A stretch of DNA of 64,000 nt from CAWBJP01 sp044867425 (GTDB lineage Bacteria; Actinomycetota; Acidimicrobiia; IMCC26256; BP-133): positions 1-64,000 of the forward strand of contig JBIOUX010000150.1 in NCBI GenBank assembly GCA_044867425.1. Reading direction: 5' to 3'. The notes below the pieces were generated by a model. The model had not been told where the DNA came from, did not search any database, and saw only the letters and a list, made by a program, of their open reading frames with translations. A program made the translations under genes and the position numbers. This document shows, one piece after another, positions 57,075 to 64,000 of the stretch. Position 1 is the stretch's first letter, and each line of letters opens with the position of its first letter.

Positions 57075-59134
57075 TCATGCGAGGAGGGTGACCGCCCGCT
57101 GCTCGAGCTTCGCGAGGCCAAGCTCTCTGGCCGTGACCAGAGCCTGGCCCAGCAGCTCCCGGGCCTGCTTGGTGTCCCCGGCCGCCCGGCGAGCCAGGAG
57201 CATCCGGGCCCGTTCCAGGCGGGTGCGCGCCAGCCAGTGGGGAGCGCCGCGGGGATCAACGGGACGGCCTCTCCGGCGTAGGGGCGGAGCACGGCGGCGA
57301 CCCGTTCCGCGTGGGTGGTGGCGCCGAGGTGGGCGGCGACGAGGGCCCAGTTGGTCATGGCCAGGAGCCAGTAGAGATCGAAGGGGACGGTCGCGGAAGT
57401 CTGGCTGTCCAGGGCCAGCGCCTCGTCGCTCAGGGCGAGGCACCGTTGCCAGTCGCCGGAGAACACCGATTCCAGACCCAGGGTGGCGAGCAGGCGAGCC
57501 CGGGTCCGGAGATCACGGTCGCCGACGGCGGCGACGGCGGCCTCGAGAGTCGCCACCTTCTCCTCGTCGACGACGCCGATCGTCGTCATGAGGTGGCCGC
57601 GGGTGTTGGCCAGCGCCGCCCGGCCCAGCGCGTCGGCATCGTCTCTCTGCCGGGCGAGCTGGGCCGCCTCGAGGAGGGTCTCGCGGTGGGAGGGGTCGCC
57701 GGCTCGGCGCTGGGCCTCGCCGAGCGAGATCAACAGCTCCACACGCTGCCCGTCGCCTTCCCGCTCTGCGGAGAGGAGGTCGAGCGCCTGGCGGTAATAC
57801 GCGGCAGCCTCGTCGTGGGCCAGCTGGGCGAGGGCGCGGTCGCCGGCGCGCCTGGCATAGGCGACGGCCTTGTGCGTCTCCGCGGCGGGAGCGGACGCCC
57901 GGGCCCAGTGGTGAGCCAGGGCGGGCAGATGGTCATCGACAGCGGACTCGTAGATGGTCTCGATGCTCTCTGCGACCCGGCGGTGCAGTGCAACCCGGCG
58001 CACGGCGGAAAGGCCGTTGTAGAGGGTGTCCCGCACCAGGGCGTGGGCAAAGCGGTACCGGCCGCTGGTCGACTCGATGACGAGCCGGGCTCCGGTCGCA
58101 TCCTCCAGCGCGGTGATCAGCGCTTCCTCGTTGAAGCCTCCCGCCGCCCTGACCAGCTCCGGTTCGAACTCCGCCCCGACCGCCGCCGCCGTGCGCAGGA
58201 CGCGGTTGGCCTCCCCGGACAGGCGGGCGAGCCGCTTCCCGACCACCTCCCGGACGCCCTCGGGGATCCCGAGCTCCTCGATCGGCAAACGGGTCGACCA
58301 TCCATCCCCGTGGCGTACGACCGCGTCCGTCTCCGCCAGGTGGCGCAGCACCTCCCGCACGAAGAACGGATTTCCTTCCGTCTCGAGATGGATGGCCCGG
58401 GCCAACGACAGGGCGTCGTCGTCGAGGGCCTGGCCCGATGCCTGCGCCACGAAGTCCGCCACGCCGGACTCGTCCAGCCCGATGAGCGAGAAGCGCTCCA
58501 CTCCCCGCTGGCGACGCAGGTCGGCCAGGACCTCAAGGAGCGGATGGTCGTGGTCGAGTTCGGTGTCACGGTAGGTACCGACCACCAGCAGCCGCTTCGG
58601 CTCGGCGACCCCCGGAGCGGCTCCCAGCCCACCTCACAGACAGCCACCGGCCGGGGAAGGCCTTTGAGCTCGACCGTCCCGAGATCGACGAAGGACGCGG
58701 TCGAGCGTCCTCCCGCTACCACCTGAACCACGGAGGTGGCCAGGATCTGCCCGCTCCGGGCGGCCGCGACCAGCCGGGCGGCTTCGACGACGGGGGCCCC
58801 GAAGACGTCGTCATCCTCGACGCTCACGTTGCCCAGGGCCGACCCGGATGGCCAGTGGGGCGGGGCCGGTGCGGGCCTGGCGGTCGGCGGCATGCTGCAT
58901 GGCCACGGCGCAGTCAACCGCCTCCGCGGCCGAGTTGAACACGGCCATGACACCGTCGCCGGTGTTCTTGACCTCCTCGCCACCGGTCCTCTCAATGGCC
59001 GCACGAAGGGCGGCGAAGTGCGCTCGGCGCAGTTCGTCGAAGGCCGGCTCCCCAACCTGGGTCATGAGGTCGGTGGAACCCACGAGGTCGGTGAACAGCA
59101 CCGTCGCCGTCCTGCTCCCCCCTCCGGACCTCAC
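57075..59134 (-). pseudogene. Decayed adenylate/guanylate cyclase-AAA ATPase regulator
   Basis: From GTG 59134 the class III cyclase domain begins (TATVLFTDLVGSTDLMTQVG, KNTGDGVMAVFN) but the frame shifts near 58850 after LAIRVG; the next part (DDDVFGAPVVEAARLVAAAR) is in another frame. After GWEPLR near 58620 the P-loop ATPase region (about 200 residues with Walker A) is absent, and the sequence resumes in the third frame with LLVVGTYRDTELDHDHPLL and a TPR-like helical region. Another frameshift lies near 57245, after RPYAGEAVPLIPA; the tail continues in a further frame to LGLAKLEQRAVTLLA. Three lesions and a lost domain make this a pseudogene, unless assembly errors are responsible. It starts within the stop of the deaminase gene (GTGA). 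Confidence 0.75.
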
Positions 59135-60330
59135 GTTCCCAGGGTAGGGGTCCGCCGCAGGCGTGTCCGGGAGGGGACCAGGGCGACGGCTTCGGCCAGG
59201 CTTTGGGCGTCGAGGAGCAGGACGTCCGCCGGGTCCCCCGGGCGCAGCCCGTCGGAGAGTCCGCACACCTGGCGGTTGCCGCCCACGACGGTCCTCCCCA
59301 GCCACTCGAGGTCGTCCCTCCCCGTCAGGTGGCCGCCGATGGCCAGCAGCCAGGCGGACCGGAGCGGATCCCCGGTCCCCACGGCGACCACGGCGTCACA
59401 GATGTTGTCGATGCCGATGCCCATGCCCACCGAAGCCTCCCGGAGCAGCCGGACGGGGGCGATGCCCCGGCTTTTCACCTGGCGGCCCTGCAGGCACAGG
59501 TTGCTGACGGGGCAGACGACCACCGCCACCCCCGCGGCGGCGAGCGCCTCGGCCTCCCGCCGGGCGACGGCTTCGGGCCGGCCGGTCAGGCTGCAGCAGT
59601 GGACGGCGACGGCTCGTCCCCCCAACCCCACCTCTTCGACGACGGCGGCCAGCTCGGGAAGGGTGTCCACTTCCGGATCGTCCGTCTCGTCCACGTGGAG
59701 GTCGAGTCCGATGCCGAGTTCGCCGGCCAGCTGTCCGGCGGCCCGCGTGGCCTTGGCCGGATCCTCGGACCGCCACGGGGCGCCTCCCACCGCCACGGCA
59801 CCACGGCCGGCCGCTTCCCGCAGCCAACTTCCGACCTCCGGGTGGTGCAGGTTGGAGTCCACCGGCATGGCGATCTGACGCACCTCCAGGCTCGGCACCG
59901 TCGAGGCCGCCTGCTCGACCGCCGCCCAGGCCCGGAAGCCCAGCACCCCGCCGATGGCGGTGTGGGTGTGAACATGGCCCACGCCCGCCTCTTCCAGCAG
60001 GCCCAGTGCCCGCCGGACGCCCGGAACCAACGCCTCTGTGGTCATGGCGCCATACGACGCCTTGAAGAGGCGCACGGCCTCATCCAGGCCGCCGCTCCGG
60101 TTCTCGCCCGTGATGGCCGAGCTGAAGGCCCGGTCGAGGTGGACGTGCGGCTCGGCGAAGGTGGGGACGACCACCCGGCCGCTGGCGTCGTGGGTCTCCA
60201 CCTCTCCCTCCGGGGAGGCGAGGATGCGCCCGCTGCCTCCGAGGATGATCGTGGAGGTGCCGGCCCCGACCCTGCCGTTGGCGATCGCCAGGCAGCGTCG
60301 GTCGTGAGCGGCTGCCGTTGGTGCGGCCAC
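59131..60330 (-). CDS. Amidohydrolase, cytosine deaminase-like
   Basis: 399 residues from GTG 60330. It has a TIM-barrel metal hydrolase with the CodA-type motifs EPHVHLDRAFSS (HxH metal ligands), LDLHVDETDDPEVDTL (His and catalytic Glu), VAVHCCSLTG (His) and GIGIDNICDAVV (Asp). The end has PADVLLLDAQSLAEAV, a beta-sandwich strand typical of the family. Likely to deaminate cytosine or a related heterocycle in salvage, yet CCSL in place of the usual HTTA-type segment makes the substrate uncertain. It is followed by the decayed cyclase gene with a four-base overlap. Confidence 0.85.
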   Translation of the reverse strand: MAAPTAAAHDRRCLAIANGRVGAGTSTIILGGSGRILASPEGEVETHDASGRVVVPTFAEPHVHLDRAFSSAITGENRSGGLDEAVRLFKASYGAMTTEALVPGVRRALGLLEEAGVGHVHTHTAIGGVLGFRAWAAVEQAASTVPSLEVRQIAMPVDSNLHHPEVGSWLREAAGRGAVAVGGAPWRSEDPAKATRAAGQLAGELGIGLDLHVDETDDPEVDTLPELAAVVEEVGLGGRAVAVHCCSLTGRPEAVARREAEALAAAGVAVVVCPVSNLCLQGRQVKSRGIAPVRLLREASVGMGIGIDNICDAVVAVGTGDPLRSAWLLAIGGHLTGRDDLEWLGRTVVGGNRQVCGLSDGLRPGDPADVLLLDAQSLAEAVALVPSRTRLRRTPTLGT

Positions 60331-60385
60331 CGTCCGATGCTCCCACAGGGCGGTGCGCCAACGGCGAGGATTTAGGGCGTCGAGC

Positions 60386-61048
60386 TCAACCGACGGAGGC
60401 GCAGACCACGGACACCCCGACCGACGTGTCGGCGGCGGACCGGTTGTGGGCGGAGACGAGCCAGCCTGGGTCCGTCCGGGTGTCGAAGGGGCTGGGTCCC
60501 TCGATGGGCCGGGACTGCACCACGTTGACACCGACATCGGGAAACACGCTGAACCCGCCGCCGAGGGCGACCTTTCCCACCGGGCAGCGCACGACGAATC
60601 CGTTGCTGGAGTTGGCGGGGAGGGTCTGAGGTACCGAGGCCAGGCGCATCACCCCGGTGAGGCCCACCAGTTCCACCGCCCCCGCCGGTCCGGCCGGTCC
60701 AACCGGTCCCGCCGGTCCGGCCGGTCCCACCGGTCCGGTTGGTCCCACCGGTCCCGCCGGTCCGGCGGGCCCCGGAGACCCGGTAGGCCCAGCAGGTCCA
60801 GGGGCTCCGGCGGGCCCCGGCGGCCCCGGCGGTCCCGCCGGTCCCGCCGGGCCCTCGACGTTCCACTCCAGGCCGGACTCGCTTGGGCGGCAGGCGGTGT
60901 CGCCGCCGAGGATCCGGAGCTGACCGTTCTCTTTCTGGGCGCAGGCGCGGATGGGCGATCTGCGCTCGCCGGCACCCACGACCGTGGCCGCTCCGGCAAC
61001 GACCACGGCAACAGTGGCCAAGGCCACTGCGACCCCGGGCTTCTTCAT
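60386..61048 (-). CDS. Secreted collagen-like protein
   Basis: 220 residues from ATG 61048. Signal sequence KKPGVAVALATVAVVVAGAA; a small Cys-containing N-domain (RACAQKENGQLRILGG) similar to caps found before bacterial collagen regions; about 17 Gly-X-Y triplets (GPAGPAGPPGPPGPAG...) at about residues 68-120; and a C-terminal beta-rich domain of about 95 residues (GFVVRCPVGKVALGGGFSV, GWLVSAHNRSAADTSVGVSV). Such proteins form trimeric surface fibres. Repetitive GGTCC-type DNA encodes the triplets. It lies 55 bases upstream of the deaminase start on the same strand. Confidence 0.85.
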   Translation of the reverse strand: MKKPGVAVALATVAVVVAGAATVVGAGERRSPIRACAQKENGQLRILGGDTACRPSESGLEWNVEGPAGPAGPPGPPGPAGAPGPAGPTGSPGPAGPAGPVGPTGPVGPAGPAGPVGPAGPAGAVELVGLTGVMRLASVPQTLPANSSNGFVVRCPVGKVALGGGFSVFPDVGVNVVQSRPIEGPSPFDTRTDPGWLVSAHNRSAADTSVGVSVVCASVG

Positions 61049-61213
61049 GGCGTCCTCGATTTTCGCCGCGGCGCCCCTCCGCACTCGCGATGTCGACCAG
61101 TCCCGTCGGACCCTGAAGGCCCGGAGCGACGAAATGAGGGATCTCAGCCCTTGGTCACGCTTGTGGTGACGGGTGTTCGGCCTTTGGGAGCCCTGGTCCG
61201 GGCGGGATCTTCG

Positions 61214-61696
61214 TTACGAGGCTCCTCCGAGTTGGCGAGCGATCTCGGCGAAGTCCATGTAGACCCGCTCGCAGACGAGTTCGTCACCTTCGAACTCATA
61301 GAGCGCCGCCACCCGCGTGTCCATGCGACCCAGGGTGGCGGGGATACCGGCCCACTCTTCCTTCTGCGTGCCCGAGACGCGGACCTCGACCAGGATGTGG
61401 TCGTCGCCGTGCCGCAGGAACCGGGGTTCGATGTGGAGATCGGGGAAGACGGTCAAGAGCCCCACCCACATCTCGCGGATGGACTCGTGGTCAGGTCGCT
61501 GGCCCTCCTGGCCGAAGGCGGGCACGTCGTAACTCGCCTTCCGGGGGGAGAACGTCGCCACGGTCGCATCGGCGTCGTGGCGGTTCTCGGCATCGATGTG
61601 CTCGTTGATGACCGCCTCACGGCGCTGGCGAAGAGCGGTGCTTCCGTGAGTGGGAACCTCTTGGCCGCCCGCTGGTTCCGATGTCAACGTGCACAC
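61214..61696 (-). CDS. SnoaL-like/polyketide-cyclase-fold protein
   Basis: 160 residues. The NTF2-like fold is indicated by AVINEHIDAENRHDADATVA, then HESIREMWVGLLTVFPDLHI, and paired strands (DHILVEVRVSGTQ, RVAALYEFEGDELVCERVY). SnoaL-type proteins include ester cyclases and epoxide hydrolase-like or unknown enzymes, so no reaction is assigned. It follows a VOC protein gene by 33 bases on the same strand, and the two may be cotranscribed. Confidence 0.8.
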   Translation of the reverse strand: MCTLTSEPAGGQEVPTHGSTALRQRREAVINEHIDAENRHDADATVATFSPRKASYDVPAFGQEGQRPDHESIREMWVGLLTVFPDLHIEPRFLRHGDDHILVEVRVSGTQKEEWAGIPATLGRMDTRVAALYEFEGDELVCERVYMDFAEIARQLGGAS

Positions 61697-61729
61697 AGTT
61701 CCTCGGTACCGGAGCTGACCCTTCGATCC

Positions 61730-62101
61730 TCAGCGTTCGTCCGGCGGCAGCCAGGAGTGGTCGCCCACGCAGAACTCGTTGCCCTCGGGGTCGGCCATGA
61801 CGATCCAGCTGACTCCGAATTCGGAGCGGGGAGAGGCTTCCAGGCGGCGGGCTCCCAGCCCTTCCAGCCGGACCGCCTCGGCCTCGAAGTCGGGAACCAT
61901 GATGTCGAGGTGCATGCGGTTTTTGCCCGTCCGGGGCTCGGGCACACCTTGCAGGAGCAGGTCGGGAATCCCGTCCGGGGCCCCGGCGAGCACGACGTAC
62001 TGGTCATCGACCTGCGTCTTCTGGTACCCGAGCGCCGCGATCCAGAAGGACGCCAGCGTCTTCGGGCTGTTGCTGTCGAGGGTGAGGTTGATACCGGTCA
62101 T
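61730..62101 (-). CDS. VOC-family (glyoxalase-like) protein
   Basis: 123 residues from ATG 62101, with GGAGGTGG six bases upstream. Two beta-alpha-beta-beta-beta modules: SPKTLASFWIAALGYQKTQ, NRMHLDIMVPDFEAEAVRLE, WIVMADPEGNEFCVGDHSW. The family covers glyoxalases, dioxygenases and bleomycin-type resistance proteins. Metal ligands H (NRMHLD) and E (GNEFCVG) are present. It is divergent from a TetR gene with palindromes between, so it is probably repressed by it. Confidence 0.82.
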   Translation of the reverse strand: MTGINLTLDSNSPKTLASFWIAALGYQKTQVDDQYVVLAGAPDGIPDLLLQGVPEPRTGKNRMHLDIMVPDFEAEAVRLEGLGARRLEASPRSEFGVSWIVMADPEGNEFCVGDHSWLPPDER

Positions 62102-62120
62102 GACACCACCTCCACGTTTG

Positions 62121-62172
62121 TTAGCACGATCGTTCGTACTCTCTGCGTGAGACTTAATACGACCGTGCTACC
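62121..62172. promoter_or_regulatory. Likely TetR operators between the VOC and tetR genes
   Basis: TAGCACGATCGT (62122-62133) and ACGACCGTGCTA (62159-62170) are inverted repeats with one mismatch. Within the left block, ACGATCGT is itself a palindrome and the block continues with TCGTACT; the right block starts TTAATACGACCGTG. This fits two TetR-type sites about 37 bases apart, covering the 79-base divergent gap. Autoregulation and control of the VOC gene are inferred. Confidence 0.55.
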
Positions 62173-62180
62173 TTGTCAAG

Positions 62181-62849
62181 ATGGCAACCTCCCCGACCGA
62201 GACCCGTAGCCGGCGCCGCCGGCGCAGCGATGGCGAACGGACCCACGCCGCCATTCTGGAGGTCGCCACCCAAGTGGCGTCAGTGGAAGGGATTCACGGG
62301 CTGACCATCGGGCGCCTGGCGGAGGCGCTCGGCGTCAGCAAGAGCGGTCTGTACGCACACTTCGGCTCCAAGGAGCAGCTCCAGCTGGAGACGATCGCGG
62401 CGGCCGAGTCGATCTTCAACGAGGAAGTCCTGCGCCCGGCGCTCGAGGCCCCCGAAGGGCTCCGGAGGCTGGAAGCGCTCGGCGAGGCGTTCTTCTCCTA
62501 TGTCGAGCGCCAGGTCTTTCCCGGCGGATGCTTCTTCGCGTCGCTCCTGCCGGAGATGGATGCACGCTCGGGCCCGATCCATGACTGGGTCGTGGAGGCG
62601 GAGCAGACGTGGCAAGGAGGGCTCGTGGAGATGATCCGGGAGGCGCAGCGCAGCGCCGAGATCGCGGGCGACGTCGACGTGGAGGAACTGGCCTTCCAAC
62701 TGCGAGGGTGTCTCGAGCTGGGCAACTACCACTTCGTCCTCTTCCGGGATCCCCGCGCCCTCGATCTCGCACGAAGGGCGTTCGCCGCCAATCTGGAGCG
62801 GGCGCAGAAGGCGCACGGGCGCAGACGACCTGAAAGGGGGCCTTCCTGA
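62181..62849 (+). CDS. TetR-family transcriptional regulator
   Basis: 222 residues. The N-terminal HTH is at about residues 20-65 (THAAILEVATQVASVEGIHG, then IGRLAEALGVSKSGLYAHFG). The C-terminal helical ligand domain has LGEAFFSYVERQVFPGGCFF and QLRGCLELGNYHFVLFRDPR. Its stop overlaps the next ATG by one base (TGATG), so it is translated with the thiol-transferase gene. A xenobiotic-responsive repressor is a reasonable guess. Confidence 0.9.
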   Translation: MATSPTETRSRRRRRSDGERTHAAILEVATQVASVEGIHGLTIGRLAEALGVSKSGLYAHFGSKEQLQLETIAAAESIFNEEVLRPALEAPEGLRRLEALGEAFFSYVERQVFPGGCFFASLLPEMDARSGPIHDWVVEAEQTWQGGLVEMIREAQRSAEIAGDVDVEELAFQLRGCLELGNYHFVLFRDPRALDLARRAFAANLERAQKAHGRRRPERGPS

Positions 62850-63859
62850 TGACCACCGTCAACCACGCTCGAGCCGCCAGTCCCGTCGACTTCGACACCT
62901 ACGGCGACTACGGCCAGCAGATCTTCGACCGCACCCGAGGCGGGGGCGGCGCCTTCCAGCGACCGGCTTATCCGTTCCAGGGTCGGATCACGGCCGACGG
63001 ATCGAGCGGTTACCGGGCCGAGCCGGGCCGGTACCACCTCTACATCTCGTGGGCGTGCCCGTGGGCCCAACGCAGCGCCATCGTCCGTCAGTTGAAGGGC
63101 CTCGAGGAGATCGTGACCCTCTCGGCGGTCGATCCGGTACGGGACGGCCGGGGCTGGGCGTTCCGCGACGGACGGGGGCACTCCCTGGATCCCGTCAACG
63201 GCTGCGCCCTCTTGCGGGAGGCCTACGAAGCGACCGAGCCAGGCTATGAAGGTCACGCCTCGGTGCCGGTCCTGTGGGACCGCAGGACAGGCAGGATCGT
63301 GAGCAACAACTTCCCGGACATCACCATCGACCTGGGCACCCAGTTCGAGGCCTGGGCGGACACGTCAGTCGACCTGTATCCCGAAGCCCTCCGAGCGGAG
63401 ATCGACGCCACCAACGCCCTCGTCTACGAGAACATCAACGACGGCGTCTACCGGACGGGCTTCGCCGGAACGCAACCGGCCTACGAGGACGCGGTGGCGC
63501 GGGTCTTCCGGGCCCTCGACGAACTGGAGGGCCGCCTCGCCACGCAGCGGTTCCTGGTTGGTGACCAGCTCACCGAGGCCGACGTCCGCTTGTGGGTGAC
63601 CCTGGCCCGCTTCGATTCGGTCTACTACTCGCACTTCAAGGTGAACCTGCGCCGTCTGACCGACTACCCGAACCTCTGGGCCTACGCCCGTGATCTCTAC
63701 TCGCGGCCCGCCTTCCGCCAGACGACCGACTTCGACCACATCAAGCGCCATTACTTCGGTACCCATTCTCATCTCAACCCCAGCCGGATCGTGCCCGCCG
63801 GGCCCACCCTCGATTGGGACGCCCCTCACCGCCGGGACAGGCTGACGCCGCGAGGGTGA
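62849..63859 (+). CDS. Glutathionyl-hydroquinone reductase-like protein (Xi-class GST)
   Basis: 336 residues. A thioredoxin-fold N-domain has YHLYISWACPWAQRSAIV with the catalytic C70 in the CPWA motif, and VPVLWDRRTGRIVSNNFPDI. The C-terminal helical domain has LTEADVRLWVTLARFDSVYY and SHFKVNLRRL. Members reduce glutathionyl-hydroquinones with glutathione. Actinobacteria usually make mycothiol, so the real thiol partner may be mycothiol, which is inference. It is coupled to the TetR gene, consistent with induction by quinone-type compounds. Confidence 0.9.
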   Translation: MTTVNHARAASPVDFDTYGDYGQQIFDRTRGGGGAFQRPAYPFQGRITADGSSGYRAEPGRYHLYISWACPWAQRSAIVRQLKGLEEIVTLSAVDPVRDGRGWAFRDGRGHSLDPVNGCALLREAYEATEPGYEGHASVPVLWDRRTGRIVSNNFPDITIDLGTQFEAWADTSVDLYPEALRAEIDATNALVYENINDGVYRTGFAGTQPAYEDAVARVFRALDELEGRLATQRFLVGDQLTEADVRLWVTLARFDSVYYSHFKVNLRRLTDYPNLWAYARDLYSRPAFRQTTDFDHIKRHYFGTHSHLNPSRIVPAGPTLDWDAPHRRDRLTPRG

Positions 63860-63999
63860 CTGGCCGGGCGAGCCTCGGCGCCGGCGTCATCCCGCACCAT
63901 GAGCCAGCCTCCGAGGCCCATCAGCACCAGGCCCAGGCCTCCGAGCTACCACCAGCTGGCGAAGGTGACGATGGATACGAACACCCCGGCCACCAGGAG
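63837..63999 (-). pseudogene. Membrane-protein fragment interrupted by an amber codon
   Basis: On the minus strand from the right window edge the frame reads LLVAGVFVSIVTFASWW, then TAG (63948-63946), then LGGLGLVLMGLGGWLMVRDD and a hydrophilic tail ending at a stop at 63837. Two membrane helices fit a small two-helix protein whose frame is broken between them. It may be a true nonsense mutation, a sequencing error at the contig end, or a chance frame. The 3' end overlaps the reductase gene by about 20 bases. Confidence 0.3.
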
Positions 64000-64000
64000 T

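Noticed and set aside
60650..60860. Short tandem repeats that might be a CRISPR array
   Set aside because: The GGTCC/GGTCCCACC periodicity follows Gly-X-Y codons of a collagen-like gene. Units are 9-18 bases without spacers.

Overview
High-GC DNA (roughly 70 % G+C by eye) with actinobacterial gene content. Three things point to Actinomycetota, most likely the class Acidimicrobiia: secreted proteins ending in tandem GYWLV-DGGVFAFGDA repeats, a diheme cytochrome c (QcrC) and a three-helix Rieske subunit in the bc1 operon, and many GTG/TTG starts with GTGA stop-start overlaps. The class assignment is inference from family knowledge. No rRNA, tRNA, CRISPR array, insertion sequence or phage gene was found.

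Layout. 1-4256: a 5'-truncated periplasmic-binding-like protein, an AraC-type regulator, a small membrane protein, a secreted CHRTG-repeat protein and a prenyltransferase-fold protein. 4264-7129: MMPL transporter divergent from a MarR regulator. 7210-12110: a large secreted repeat protein, a lipoprotein with a SecD-like domain, and a propeller fragment. 12193-15378: five tightly packed genes that look like a WXG100/type VII-style cassette. 15522-21709: LigD-type polymerase, hydrolase-cyclase fusion, ABC-F ATPase, second secreted repeat protein. 21728-25215: ArsI/ArsR pair and a subtilase. 25866-35230: aerobic terminal respiration, with ctaC-ctaD-ctaF on + and a membrane protein-ctaE-qcrC-qcrA-qcrB operon on -, separated by a GGDEF-EAL gene. 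35364-38902: copper radical oxidase, ECF sigma factor and a membrane partner. 39002-46410: DNA ligase, a second GGDEF-EAL protein, small regulators, OsmC, PIN-PhoH, D-Ala-D-Ala carboxypeptidase. 46511-53486: crotonyl-CoA carboxylase/reductase, M3 peptidase, GNAT, DUF5655 protein, third GGDEF-EAL protein. 53678-64000: FAD oxidase, an HTH-nucleotidyltransferase pair, small secreted proteins, YbaK, a decayed cyclase-ATPase gene, a deaminase, a collagen-like protein, and a TetR/VOC/glutathionyl-hydroquinone-reductase-like detoxification group.

How the parts may work together. The bc1 and aa3 genes together could encode a complete III-IV respiratory chain. The LigD-type polymerase and separate ATP-dependent ligase could act in end joining, but Ku is not in the window. 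Three GGDEF-EAL proteins suggest heavy c-di-GMP signalling. The most novel-looking content is the WXG100-like cassette at 12193-15378, the SecD-domain lipoprotein at 9880-11631, and a dispersed palindromic element present three times (about 17948, 22255 and 50192), each time just upstream of a + strand gene.

The two window ends need caution. Bases 1-140 read, on the - strand, like a Gram-negative outer-membrane efflux protein, and the last 160 bases carry a membrane-protein frame broken by an amber codon. A chimeric or low-quality contig end is possible at both.
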